Origin: Peronospora farinosa
Lineage: Eukaryota > Oomycota > Peronosporomycetes > Peronosporales > Peronosporaceae
Length of the DNA: 64,000 nucleotides
Direction of reading: 5' to 3'
Assembly: GCA_947646735.1 (NCBI GenBank)
Contig: CANTFK010000182.1
Coordinates: 186,001-250,000, forward strand
Shown: positions 51,799 to 60,869 of the stretch, one piece after another
Numbering within the stretch: the first letter of the stretch is position 1
Layout of the letters: each line of letters starts with the position of its first letter
Translations under genes and position numbers: made by a program
Notes under the pieces: model-generated
Databases searched by the model: none
What the model was told of the DNA's origin: nothing
What the model saw: only the letters and a program-made list of their open reading frames with translations

Positions 51799-52888
51799 CA
51801 ATCCCTTCACGCATCTCAGAAGAGATGCGAGCCCTCCACCAGGGCTCAGTAAGGAGGTACGCCTCCTTAGGCGCTCTTGACGAGGTGCTCAGGCACCCCG
51901 GGCATGGGTCGCCCCAAGAGAGGCATAACAGGCCTGCCTCTCTAGATAACCGGTGCAAACGATAGCATGCACCGGACGTACTTCGTTTCTCAAACTTATT
52001 GCGGCTAGCATAAAGTCTTTGAAACCAAGCCTCTTTCCCAACGTTTAAAACGTTGGTGATAAACGCGTTCCAAGATTGGAGGAACGCGTCAGCCTCACGC
52101 TTCTTGTGTGGGCCATACCATCGATGTTCAAGGAACACATCGATGTAATAATCGTTCTCAGTGCGAAAGTTCTTCGCACTGGCGTCAAGGCCATGAAGCT
52201 TTGACGCATCAAACAACGGTATGGGGAACCGTTCGTTGGTCTTTCCAGACCAACGATCAAGCAGATGCTTAGGTAGCATCCATGGCTTGCGATCAGGAGC
52301 AAGACGCAATACGTTGCGGTCTAAAGCCTCCTGCGTGGTGTCAACAGAAGTACCGACACCACGAGCATTAGTGTCAACAGAAGTACCGACACTATGAGCA
52401 TTGATGTCAGTAGAAGCACTGACATCACCCTTACGGTCCCCACCCGAGTCACTATCCTTCGACTCGTTTGGCGAGTCGTCTGATTCATCAGACGACCCGA
52501 ACATTTCACGGTACATTGATTCACTCAATGTACCACGATCCCTCTTCGTAGCATTAGACGACGAGGTATCACCCCGGGGAGAGCCCGGGAGTGGAATAGG
52601 TGACTTTGAGCCGGATGCGTCATCCGACTCACCAGAGTAGTCAACGACTAACTCTGGGTCAACATCTTCACGTGGCGAAGCGCTACGTGAACCTGCAACA
52701 GGCGTTGCAGGCTGATGTTGACTTCCAGCAGACACATTAGTGTCTGCTGGCTGAGGCTGTGAAGCCTCAGTAGCGGCTGCACACAGGCGTGCAGCCGAGC
52801 TCTTGGCTGCCTTAGCAGCGACGCGCATTGACTTTGTCATAGCGTAATTGTTGAATGAAAGAAAATTCAACAAGTTCTCCTTTCCCAT
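51122..52888 (-). CDS. Antisense accessory ORF of gypsy B, 588 residues
   Basis: Same length, start context (47 bp inside the 3' LTR at 52936) and domain order as the gypsy A copy: disordered Ser/Asp-rich N-terminus with SVGTSVDTN-type repeats, central Trp-rich region (HRWYGPHKKREADAFLQSWN), and a C-terminal coiled coil and basic tail. I count about nine substitutions between the copies and no indel or stop over 1767 bp, although the sense genes of A carry several disruptions. The last 677 bp of the frame lie opposite the pol C-terminal ORF. Transcription would have to start in or near the 3' LTR, reading leftward. Family unknown. Confidence 0.75.
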   Translation of the reverse strand: MGKENLLNFLSFNNYAMTKSMRVAAKAAKSSAARLCAAATEASQPQPADTNVSAGSQHQPATPVAGSRSASPREDVDPELVVDYSGESDDASGSKSPIPLPGSPRGDTSSSNATKRDRGTLSESMYREMFGSSDESDDSPNESKDSDSGGDRKGDVSASTDINAHSVGTSVDTNARGVGTSVDTTQEALDRNVLRLAPDRKPWMLPKHLLDRWSGKTNERFPIPLFDASKLHGLDASAKNFRTENDYYIDVFLEHRWYGPHKKREADAFLQSWNAFITNVLNVGKEAWFQRLYASRNKFEKRSTSGACYRLHRLSREAGLLCLSWGDPCPGCLSTSSRAPKEAYLLTEPWWRARISSEMREGIATLQSLYERAGRSFSDGPSPSGAPCRTVRQGRERRPSVGPEVPSYPPKADSHATGRDNSSDVPSPRGALVSVPRGSASHHGSPPADAVVEEKPCPILSSDLAAELDGFARVTRELRCDVDHERDKRRRLEDIVRQLGFDHEKSRANNAVALLENERRLHSLSNELATARQEIVQYHGTISSLHDQVSNLVRDNKNLKGILESNGYLRRSKKPRTERTDEDVPRKT

Positions 52889-52935
52889 AGTCACTAAACA
52901 GTCACTAATGTGACTGTTGGTTGAGGGGGGGGTGA

Positions 52936-53396
52936 TGTAACGGGGTGAGCCCGTTACATAATATTGACACTTATATGAAGTGTCAATAAAAATATTATTA
53001 TAACTAATAATATTTTGACAATATTACCTTTTCTTATAATATTGTTCCTAGATCTCCTTGAAGTTGGAGATGCCCTCTCATTGGTTGATATGGGCCATCA
53101 TATCAACCAACGCGCTGACCAATGACCGATGGACGCGCGCAATGAGTGGAGGGCAAGTTGTCAACATACATAGTTGTAGTTTAATATAGTTAACATAGGT
53201 TATAACAGATTAGTTTTATTAAGATAGTTAACTATATTAAATACAGTTTTCTTTTCCTCTACTTCTAAGCGTTTGTTTAGAAGTAAAGCTTCCTCTGCCT
53301 CTTGTGTAAGAGAGGTAATTGAGGCACCTGCTTTCACTGTAATCAGTGAAAGTAGACTATACTGTAATCAGTATAGTCGGAGGGTGCCCCATTACA
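52936..53396 (+). repeat. 3' LTR of gypsy B
   Basis: 461 bp, TGTAACGGGG to CCATTACA, directly after the purine tract 52923-52935 (a run of nine G within it). Confidence 0.95.
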
Positions 53397-53687
53397 CTAT
53401 CTTAATAAAACTTATCTGTTATAACCTATGTTAACTATATTAAACTACAACTATGTATGTTGACGACTTGCCCTCCACTCATTGCGCGCGTCCATCGGTC
53501 ATTGGTCAGCGCGTTGGTTGATATGATGGCCCATATCAACCAATGAGAGGGCATCTTCAACTTCAAGGAGATCTAGGAACAATATTATTAGAAAAGGTAA
53601 TATTGTCAAAATATTATTAGTCATAATAATATTTTATTGACACTTCATATAAGTGTCAATATTATGTAACGGGCTCACCCCGTTACA
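53397..53687 (-). repeat. Distal part of the gypsy A 5' LTR
   Basis: Begins at CTATCTTAATAAAAC, continuing where 45007-45205 breaks off (allowing for the short target duplication), and ends CCCGTTACA at 53687, followed by AGACT. Confidence 0.93.
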
Positions 53688-54436
53688 AGACTTGAGTTAT
53701 TCGTGGTGCTACGACAGAAGATCATCATCGAGTTTCGAGCTTTTGTGTCAACAAGCGTTCGGAACGGCCACACCATGGAAGATTTAGCGAGGCATGACGA
53801 ATCCGCCAGAACTCCTTTCCAACGCGGTGTTACTTCGAGATTCGACGCAGTCTAACTTAAGTACATCCCTGCCTAGAAGCAAGACGGTCATTATGATATT
53901 TGCCTCTGATAGCAGAGACAATACCAAGACCAGTGACCATCTCTAAGTTCCTGCCGCCTCTCCAAATTCCTCCGTTGGACCAAACACTGCTACGAAAGCT
54001 AGCGACGTCAATAGTCACGCACAACCTGGAGCAATACAACAACCTGTGCACCAATAAGGACGGCCACCCCGACAGTCGAGTCTGGAAACCAACTCGCACG
54101 GCCGACAACATTTGAATCCTTTGAGAACGTCCTAGCTCTGCTGACGAGTCTGCAGCAGAAATTCCGTCGCTGTCACTCTTGGGCTCAGTGGTCGGCAAGG
54201 TTGACGATATTATGTTTGCCGTAGTCACACCTACGGATGAGTCTCTGAAAATCAAGTCTGCCTTCTTCTGAGACGGAGTTGTTGATAGCAAAGTGCTCCA
54301 GGAACTTGTGTGCCCCACCGTGAACGAAAGAACATCAAGCTCGTCGCCATTCTTTATCAGATGATGATCCATATGCGTAGCATCATACGTTTCAAACTTG
54401 GTCTTGTCGGCGAACTTGCACAAGTAGTCGGAATGG
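53688..54436 (+). repeat. Segment X (right flank of the A/B nest)
   Basis: Reverse complement of 59843-60603 at near identity. I see only scattered differences and a 14-base insertion in X' near 59868. A minus-strand frame of 194 codons (53857-54441) is shared with the inverted copy, but it has no recognised domain and its start is not conserved. Confidence 0.9.
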
Positions 54437-55070
54437 CCCAAGACAAAGCTCTCCTAGTATCATCTTGTCTTCTTGCCCAGTCCCGTACTATCCGCAGCGT
54501 CACGACTGGCAGCATACATCACTCCACGAAGCACATTCACCATTGGCCCGAGCATCATTGACCCTTAGTTGCACACTCATGCTGACAATGGGATCGCTTA
54601 CGTTTCCTACAGCACACCAACAACAAGGGCGAGAGCTATACATCTATGTCTATAATCAGGTCAACGGACGCACTTTAGGACACCCAGCAGGGGTATGAGG
54701 TCCATGCTAATGGCGCCTGTGTAATCAGTGTGCAGCAGATGCATCCGGTCTACTTGTCGTCAAACAACTTTGGCAGTCACCCTCGCTTATCGCAAGCAAT
54801 GTCAGTACTCTTTCGCAAAAGGAACACCACGCATTAACCAATCAAGATGTCGACTTGAATTCTACCTGTCGGATGTCCAATACGAAGGAGTTCTCGGTGA
54901 CGCAACACGCGATACTGACACGGCAACGAAAAAGACGAGGCACTTACATTTCTACACGTGACGTCTTCTTTTTTCGCACAAATTCATGCGCTTCTCTGGC
55001 AAAATATTTCTAGAAGGACAGGAGCATTGCGTCGCCGATCATATCCAGATGCTCGCTCGTCTTCACCACG
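54437..55070. other. Unassigned spacer between X and block 2
   Basis: Several short frames on both strands, none with a recognised motif. The minus strand continues open, coding-like sequence for a short way beyond X, with two stops near 54450. Confidence 0.5.
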
Positions 55071-55659
55071 ACTCTGGTGCTCTTGCGGCTTAATTACCCG
55101 CACATGCAATGGGGTCACCCGGGAGTTAATTGTCTACGCTTCACGATCACTTGAACCGTGCGGACCATCGTATAGAACATGATCTTCAACTTTCCGCTGG
55201 TTCTTTGTCTTTAAGCTTGAAGCGTGAAGGTGTTCTACTCGCAGGATCGTTGCAGCTTACACAGTCAGCCCACGAAAGCTTGAAGTAGTTCTGCGTCCGT
55301 AAAACAGACCAATCTCGATTCGCTGCATTCTATCTTAGTTGCGAGCACCATTTCGCCAGATGAAATCATTCTTAGACACGAGATCGCAGCGCAGAACACA
55401 CACATGGACAGCTTTATCTACAGCTTGTTCTTCAACACGCTGCGTGCGTTAGGCATGCAGGTATCCCGCAACGTATTTTCAGCTTCGTAAACGTGTAGAT
55501 CACACATCATGGAATAAGCACGTGTGTGTGACAAACCCTCGAACAATGACAAAGTCTGCTAAAGGATCGACTCTTCTAATGGTAAGATAAGTATACTAGT
55601 GCCTGGAATACTGTGTATCCATTTATTCACACTTGGTATACACAGACATCGGGTCCATG

Positions 55660-56060
55660 CAGTACTCACCAGCAATGCTGTCGAAAACATCCTCCATCAG
55701 CACACCCTGTCGAACTATGTCGCGGTAGTCGTAGATGATACGGAATTCCATAGACTTGCGCATGCAGAAGAGTGAAGCAGTATACGGATTCCTTCGCAAC
55801 CATGTCGCGTATCCGATCTATCACTCTGGCACAGCGAGCGACACGATATACATTGCGGTGTTGAGGCACTTCATATTCATGCGGTGCTCGCTGTTACCAT
55901 TTATAGGTACCACAGGCTTAGATACGATATCCTTGTACTCGATGATAACGGAGCATGTGGCGTGTTTCTCAAATGACTCCCAACCGTTTCTGGCCGGCCA
56001 TTCGGACGCAACAATGACAAGATCATTGCTCCGTCGGATAATACGCCCAGTCATTGCCTG
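55660..56060 (-). pseudogene. Unrecognised coding-like remnant in block 2
   Basis: Two overlapping minus-strand frames (55821-56054 and 55666-55869) read as one continuous-looking protein with a frame change near 55850: RRSNDLVIVASEWPARNGW, then IEYKDIVSKPVVPINGNSEH, and RVIDRIRDMVAKESVYCF in the second frame. The residue composition suggests a former gene, but I do not recognise the family. The segment is absent from block 1. Confidence 0.35.
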
Positions 56061-56124
56061 GAATGCTATGTACGCGTCCGAAGGTTGCTCATGAGCTGAT
56101 CAACCAATTTGAGCATATGACCAT

Positions 56125-56355
56125 CCTTGCGCACAGTGCTAGTTGAGCGTAACGTTCTATTCTTCGATCAGCGACGAATGTCTTTCCTCCATCTTCTCTT
56201 TCTCCTCATGCTTAAATTCAGCACGTGCGGCGGGCCTGTACCTTCCACCGGACGACCAATGACCTTGTGCTTGGCGTTGCTGTGCGTGTCAATAGATTAT
56301 CGTGAGCTCTAGAGCGCACGAAGCTGTACTTCTGCTTCTTCGGAGTAGACATTTT
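56125..56355 (-). pseudogene. NOP14: NOP14 remnant in block 2
   Basis: Matches the two ends of the block 1 NOP14 pseudogene (about 24890-24960 and 25980-26120) with the middle of roughly 1 kb removed. On the minus strand the first part encodes NAKHEVIGRP-like residues. Clearly non-functional. Confidence 0.6.
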
Positions 56356-57471
56356 CTACCGCCGCTTTTTGATCACCATGACCAGAGAAGACGAGAGAAA
56401 GAAAGCACGGTAAAAAAGATACAGACGTAGATGCTGACGTAGGCCAGAATTTTACACGAGGGTGAAGAAAGATTTGCAGGCCTGCGCACAAGTTTAACGG
56501 CCAGCACCAATCTATATCACATCCAGCACCAATCTAACGGGAAAGGTATCACGTCCAGAATACAGGCGGGTAAAATTGGCACTAGGGCACATCATTGAAG
56601 AAGACTACAAACGCCCGGAGGCTGATCATAAACAGGATGGCAGTGATCTTTCTGGCAGAGTATCGGCCAATTTGAGCCTGTATAGTACGTGCAGAAATGG
56701 AAGATGAATATTTAGGAGTGCTGAGAATTGAACTGCCAATTCCACTCGACAAGTTTACATGTTATATGCGGAGACACATCATTTCTGTCATACATGGATG
56801 AGGTTCCAAGTTGTCTTTTTTCTTTAGAGGACGTTTCTGTTGGCTGTGTTGTGTCGACAAGATTGGATAGACAGGGTACTAAGCTAAGACATTCTCCTTT
56901 ATATACGGACATACCAATCCGTCAAAGCCAGTTGCGGCCATGCCTCTGACATAGACATTTCGTTGGTGTTGTATTTGGCTCATCCATGCGAATGATAAAT
57001 GGTCCATCGCGGGCTTTCAAAGTTTCCCACTACTTTTCAACAATGCATTCTTTCACGAACATCATACTCTTTTGTTTGGCTTTGAAGAGCGATTATTTGC
57101 CTCCGAATCTACATCAATTTGCGCATAGACACAGCGAGAATCAACTTGAGACTATTTGTTGAAGTGTTTAATCACTACGCGCCATTAGTGTGCCTCAAGG
57201 AGGTGAATACTAATGCAAATTGCAGGTATCTCCTCAGTAATCAGTGTTATAGTCTTTTTTACCCGTTCTTATATAATAAAAGTATAAGTATAAGATTAGC
57301 AGACAGTATATAGAAAAACAAGTGCTTCTTGCCCATCCGTAAACTGCCTTCATTCAAAGGTACGACAGATATCGAGCCGTATACCTGACGTTTCGAGAGA
57401 CTCATTCCCTCTGACGTCACTTTCCGATTACCTCGATTGGCGTAAGAACTCCACAATCCACGTTTACAACT

Positions 57472-59049
57472 ATGCACCTTCACTTCACCACGCTATGTGT
57501 GGCTATGGCTGCCAGTCGAGTCGCTAGCTCGCATGCAGCGCCATCCTGGAGCAACCCTAAGCTACCTCATTATCTGCCTGGAGTCCCAATCAAGAGACAT
57601 TTGAGGTCGGACAAGCAAGCAGCAGATGAAAGCGAAAGAGGCTCCACACCTAGTGACATACTGCAAACATCAAAAAAAATTTTGCAGCCGGAAACTAACT
57701 TTTGGAAACAAGTATACGACCTAGCCAATAAAGACGTAACACCCGAGTTGCTGAAGGAGCAGGAACAATTGGCCGAGTCAGTCGAAAGCGAGAAGGAGCC
57801 TATAATGGAATTACTTGAGTTGCTGAAGGAGCAGGAACCATTGACCAAGTCAATCACAAGCGAAGATAAACAGCTTGAGATGCTGAATGACTGGAACGAA
57901 ATATCTGCGTCGTTCACATCTCAACTGAAGACGCCCAAAGGTGAAGAATTTAAGAAATTGAAGGAAGGCGGGACGTATGAGGCAAAGGAGAATCTCGACA
58001 AATTGCTGGATGGCTGGAACCTGAAAAACGAGAATTCCAACAGCGAGTCGATGTCTAGTACTAAAGGCCTTCAGGCTTGGCTCAAATCTGAAAAATCACC
58101 AGTCGAATTATTAATGGTGCTAGGAATTCACAAAGCGGTGGACAGATTGGCGAACCGTCTTTTGATCAGCATGAATTTGGAAAAGTGGAATTTTGCCATG
58201 CAATTATCGGACGGAACGGGCCGTTACAACTTTGAAGATAAGCTCAAAGAAACCCTCAAGGCTTTTTGCGGCGATGATAATCTGGCTACACTTTTCTTGA
58301 AACGTCTCGTTGTCTTAAGAAAAAAATCAGATCCTACCCTATTGAAGTGGCTGCATACAATGAAAGAACCGACGAAAGCTTACAAAGAGATGATGGTTGT
58401 TAATAAGGATGATCAGTTTGTTAACCGGAAGTTGGCACAATGGAATATTTACGTGGACGCCTACAACGACTTGTACCCACAGCATCAAACAACTCTGAGT
58501 GCCTGTTTGCCTTATTCCAAAGAAAAGTTGATTGAGAAGATCTTACATGGAACAATAATATATCCTCACAGTGGGAAGGGTGATGCTAGACGAGATCCTC
58601 GAGTCATGGGCTAATGAAAAGCCCCCACTTTCTCTTTCTGATGTTTTCGATCATTTTGAGAAAGCGCTTAAGAAGGGTAAAGAGCGTTCAACAGTGGAGT
58701 TGGGTAAAGAGCTTTCAACTGTGGAGAAGGGTAAAGAGCTTTCAACTGTTGATAAGGGTAAAGAGCTATCAACTGTGGAGAAGGGTAAGAGCTTTCAACT
58801 GTGGAGTAGGGTAAACTGATTTCAACAGTGCCTTTAAGAGGATTGCAAACGTACATGAAGTTACTTAATAACGGAAAACAGGCGAAAGAAAAGTCTGAGG
58901 ACGAGGTTTACCTGGAGTGGCTGATAGATCATCTTCTTCGCAATAATAAAACGCGAGAAGATCGTTATTTGATCGAGACTTTCCGTGACTACCTGAATGC
59001 TTTTGAGCATAAGAACCCATTGAAACGGAAGTCGGAGTCTCCCTTTTGA
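57472..59049 (+). pseudogene. RXLR effector gene 2, with two late frameshifts
   Basis: The first frame (57472-58614, 380 codons) has a signal peptide (about 1-22), RHLR at 42-45 and DESER at 52-56. Two related Leu/Glu-rich segments (LLKEQEQLAESVESE, LLKEQEPLTKSITSE) follow, then a W-type motif (LQAWLKSEKSPVELLMVLGI, near 58063) and a WNIYVDAYNDLYP motif (58442). It stops because a few bases are missing near 58575 relative to gene 1. The rest continues in another frame (58571-58819), where a 2-base loss near 58785 in the 27-bp repeats closes it, and the homologous tail follows at 58828-59049. The 380-residue product keeps secretion, translocation and core motifs, so it may still be made; this cannot be decided from sequence alone. 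Confidence 0.85.
58676..58810 (+). repeat. 27-bp coding repeat array in effector gene 2
   Basis: Five units starting GGTAAAGAGC follow each other, encoding GKELSTVEK-like nonapeptides. The fifth lacks two bases. Gene 1 has about two units, so the array changes copy number. Confidence 0.85.
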
Positions 59050-59842
59050 AAATGCACGTGAACGGCAACGTCGACGTGGCGAATAATGCTAGTCGAGCCA
59101 TCAGTACGAATCTTCTCCAACCTGCTGGAAGCTCTGGGAGATTGACAAAGAGCTTTGTTGGATGGTATACAAACGGTATCGATCAAAACGGTAAAAAAGT
59201 GAGATTTTAATGAGGGTGTTGAGAACAGGCATGTATACTGCAAGGGTAGATAATATCATTTTACCACTTTTAATAACAATGACTGTATTGTTTGCCATGC
59301 ATTATCGTACATTGTCATCAAAACAAGACACTTCTTTATATTAACATAGTAAGCAAGCATGTTGTATATTTTTAGTAAGCGATCCTTTGCAATCCTCTCA
59401 CTCGGCGGTGCGGTCGAAGTCCTGTCGCTCTTATGCGTTGGCTGCTTGATAACGCAAATGCTTGGACCCTAGAAACTCGTGTTCAAAGCATATCCATGAG
59501 CGTATCGAGTTTTGCCATGGTGGCAGCAGGTGTCCGGCAGAGGTAAGCCGCCTATTGCTTTCCAGCTTGACTCTGAAGCGAAATCGTCAGTCCTTTTTCG
59601 CACTTGCCGATGGGACTAGCTCTCAAAGTTAGCCGAAAATGTTTGAGTAAATGTTGGGCGACGTCAGAGCAAAGTAACATTTAATTTTTTCCTGTACCAT
59701 TCGCGTTTAAGTGTGTCCTTGACGTTAATAGCATTAGTTTCTGCTGTCTGACAACATGATCATCAGGTACGTCGACGGCTTGCTGTTGAGTTTGACCGGC
59801 TTAGTGTCGACACCGAATAGCATCGAACACCCTATCCATTAG

Positions 59843-60790
59843 TTTACTACTTGTGCAAGTTCGCCGATCTTCGTCGAGATCAAGACCAAGTTTGAAACGT
59901 ATGATGCTACGCATATGGATCATCATCTGATAAAGAATGGCGACGAGCTTGATGTTCTTTCGTTCACGGTGGGGCACACAAGTTCCTGGAGCACTTTGCT
60001 ATCAACAACTCCGTCTCAGAAGAAGGCAGACTTGATTTTCAGAGACTCATCCGTAGGTGTGACTACGGCAAACATAATATCGTCAACCTTGCCGACCACT
60101 GAGCCCAAGAGTGACAGCGACGGAATTTCTGCTGCAGACTCGTCAGCAGAGCTAGGACGTTCTCAAAGGATTCAAATGTTGTCGGCCGTGCGAGTTGGTT
60201 TCCAGACTCGACTGTCGGGGTGGCCGTCCTTATTGGTGCACAGGTTGTTGTATTGCTCCAGGTTGTGCGTGACTATTGACGTCGCTAGCTTTCGTAGCAG
60301 TGTTTGGTCCAACGGAGGAATTTGGAGAGGCGGCAGGAACTTAGAGATGGTCACTGGTCTTGGTATTGTCTCTGCTATCAGAGGCAAATATCATAATGAC
60401 CGTCTTGCTTCTAGGCAGGGATGTACTTAAGTTAGACTGCGTCGAATCTCGAAGTAACACCGCGTTGGAAAGGAGTTCTGGCGGATTCGTCATGCCTCGC
60501 TAAATCTTCCATGGTGTGGCCGTTCCGAACGCTTGTTATCACAAAAGCTCGAAACTCGATGATGATCTTCTGTCGTAGCACCACGAATAACTCAAGTCTG
60601 GTCTGAACCACCTCTACTTTGAATATTGAAGACTATTACGGTGAGCGAAGGTGTCGTGTCTGCATAGATATTCACAGCAACTGCTCATGAATCGGACAGT
60701 TGCTGTGAATCTACATGACGTATGATTTCGATTCTGACCTTCTTCAATTCGTCAACAGGCTGAGATACTGTTCGCTTGTAAGCAAATAAC
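59843..60790 (-). repeat. Locus X' with the empty target site of the A/B nest
   Basis: Read on the minus strand it joins the left flank (37097-37278) and right flank (53688-54436) of the gypsy A/B nest with a single AGACT at the junction (about 60599-60603 as AGTCT). It therefore represents the locus before insertion. It holds the stem-loop with 14-bp arms at 60670-60683 and 60697-60710. Confidence 0.93.
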
Positions 60791-60869
60791 GATCAAGTCT
60801 ACTGGCCAGACTTGAAGGCGTCAGTGATATTGCACACGAGAGATCAAGGTGACCGAACACATTACTTGC

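Larger units (their letters stand above)
45206..53396 (+). mobile_element. Gypsy chromovirus B, complete, nested in gypsy A
   Basis: LTRs at 45206-45667 and 52936-53396 enclose gag, a -1 frameshift site, pol, a C-terminal chromodomain ORF and the antisense ORF. It sits inside the 5' LTR of gypsy A in the opposite orientation. The flanks CTATT (45201-45205) and CTATC (53397-53401) are the expected duplication with one changed base. Gag is intact; pol is open from the frameshift site through integrase, but a G-run difference near 50565 changes the frame before the C-terminal ORF. Confidence 0.95.
45206..53396. repeat. Continuous chain of short perfect hairpins across gypsy B (and A)
   Basis: Reading through the element, a perfect inverted repeat with 7-11-bp arms and a 2-13-base loop recurs every 20-30 bp, in LTRs, gag, pol and the antisense ORF. 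Sample arms: 46385-46393/46399-46407, 46417-46425/46436-46444, 46456-46465/46476-46485, 48319-48327/48341-48349, 48545-48553/48565-48573, 48680-48690/48694-48704, 48709-48715/48722-48728, 48750-48757/48763-48770, 48780-48787/48799-48806, 48821-48828/48833-48840, 53332-53339/53344-53351, 53355-53364/53369-53378. In the A antisense ORF: 37924-37934/37939-37949. Copia E, read the same way, lacks this. Confidence 0.85.
37279..53687 (-). mobile_element. Gypsy chromovirus A, interrupted by gypsy B in its 5' LTR
   Basis: Element A occupies 37279-45205 and 53397-53687. Its 3' LTR is 37279-37738. Its 5' LTR is split into 45007-45205 and 53397-53687 by element B. The outer duplication AGACT lies at 37274-37278 and 53688-53692. 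The uninterrupted target is preserved in reverse at about 60595-60610. Sense genes are damaged: gag stops inside the zinc knuckle, a frame change lies near 43390, and a base is missing near 39605. The antisense ORF is open. Confidence 0.93.
55070..59710 (+). repeat. Duplicated block 2 (RXLR effector gene 2)
   Basis: Direct paralogue of about 24380-29950. Homology runs to about 55530, is interrupted until about 56125, then continues to about 59710. It is bracketed by the inverted segments X (53688-54436) and X' (59843-60603). Confidence 0.85.

Noticed and set aside
53857..54441. 194-codon frame in X and its copy in X' as a real gene
   Set aside because: Conservation is explained by the recent duplication; no domain is visible and the start differs between the copies.
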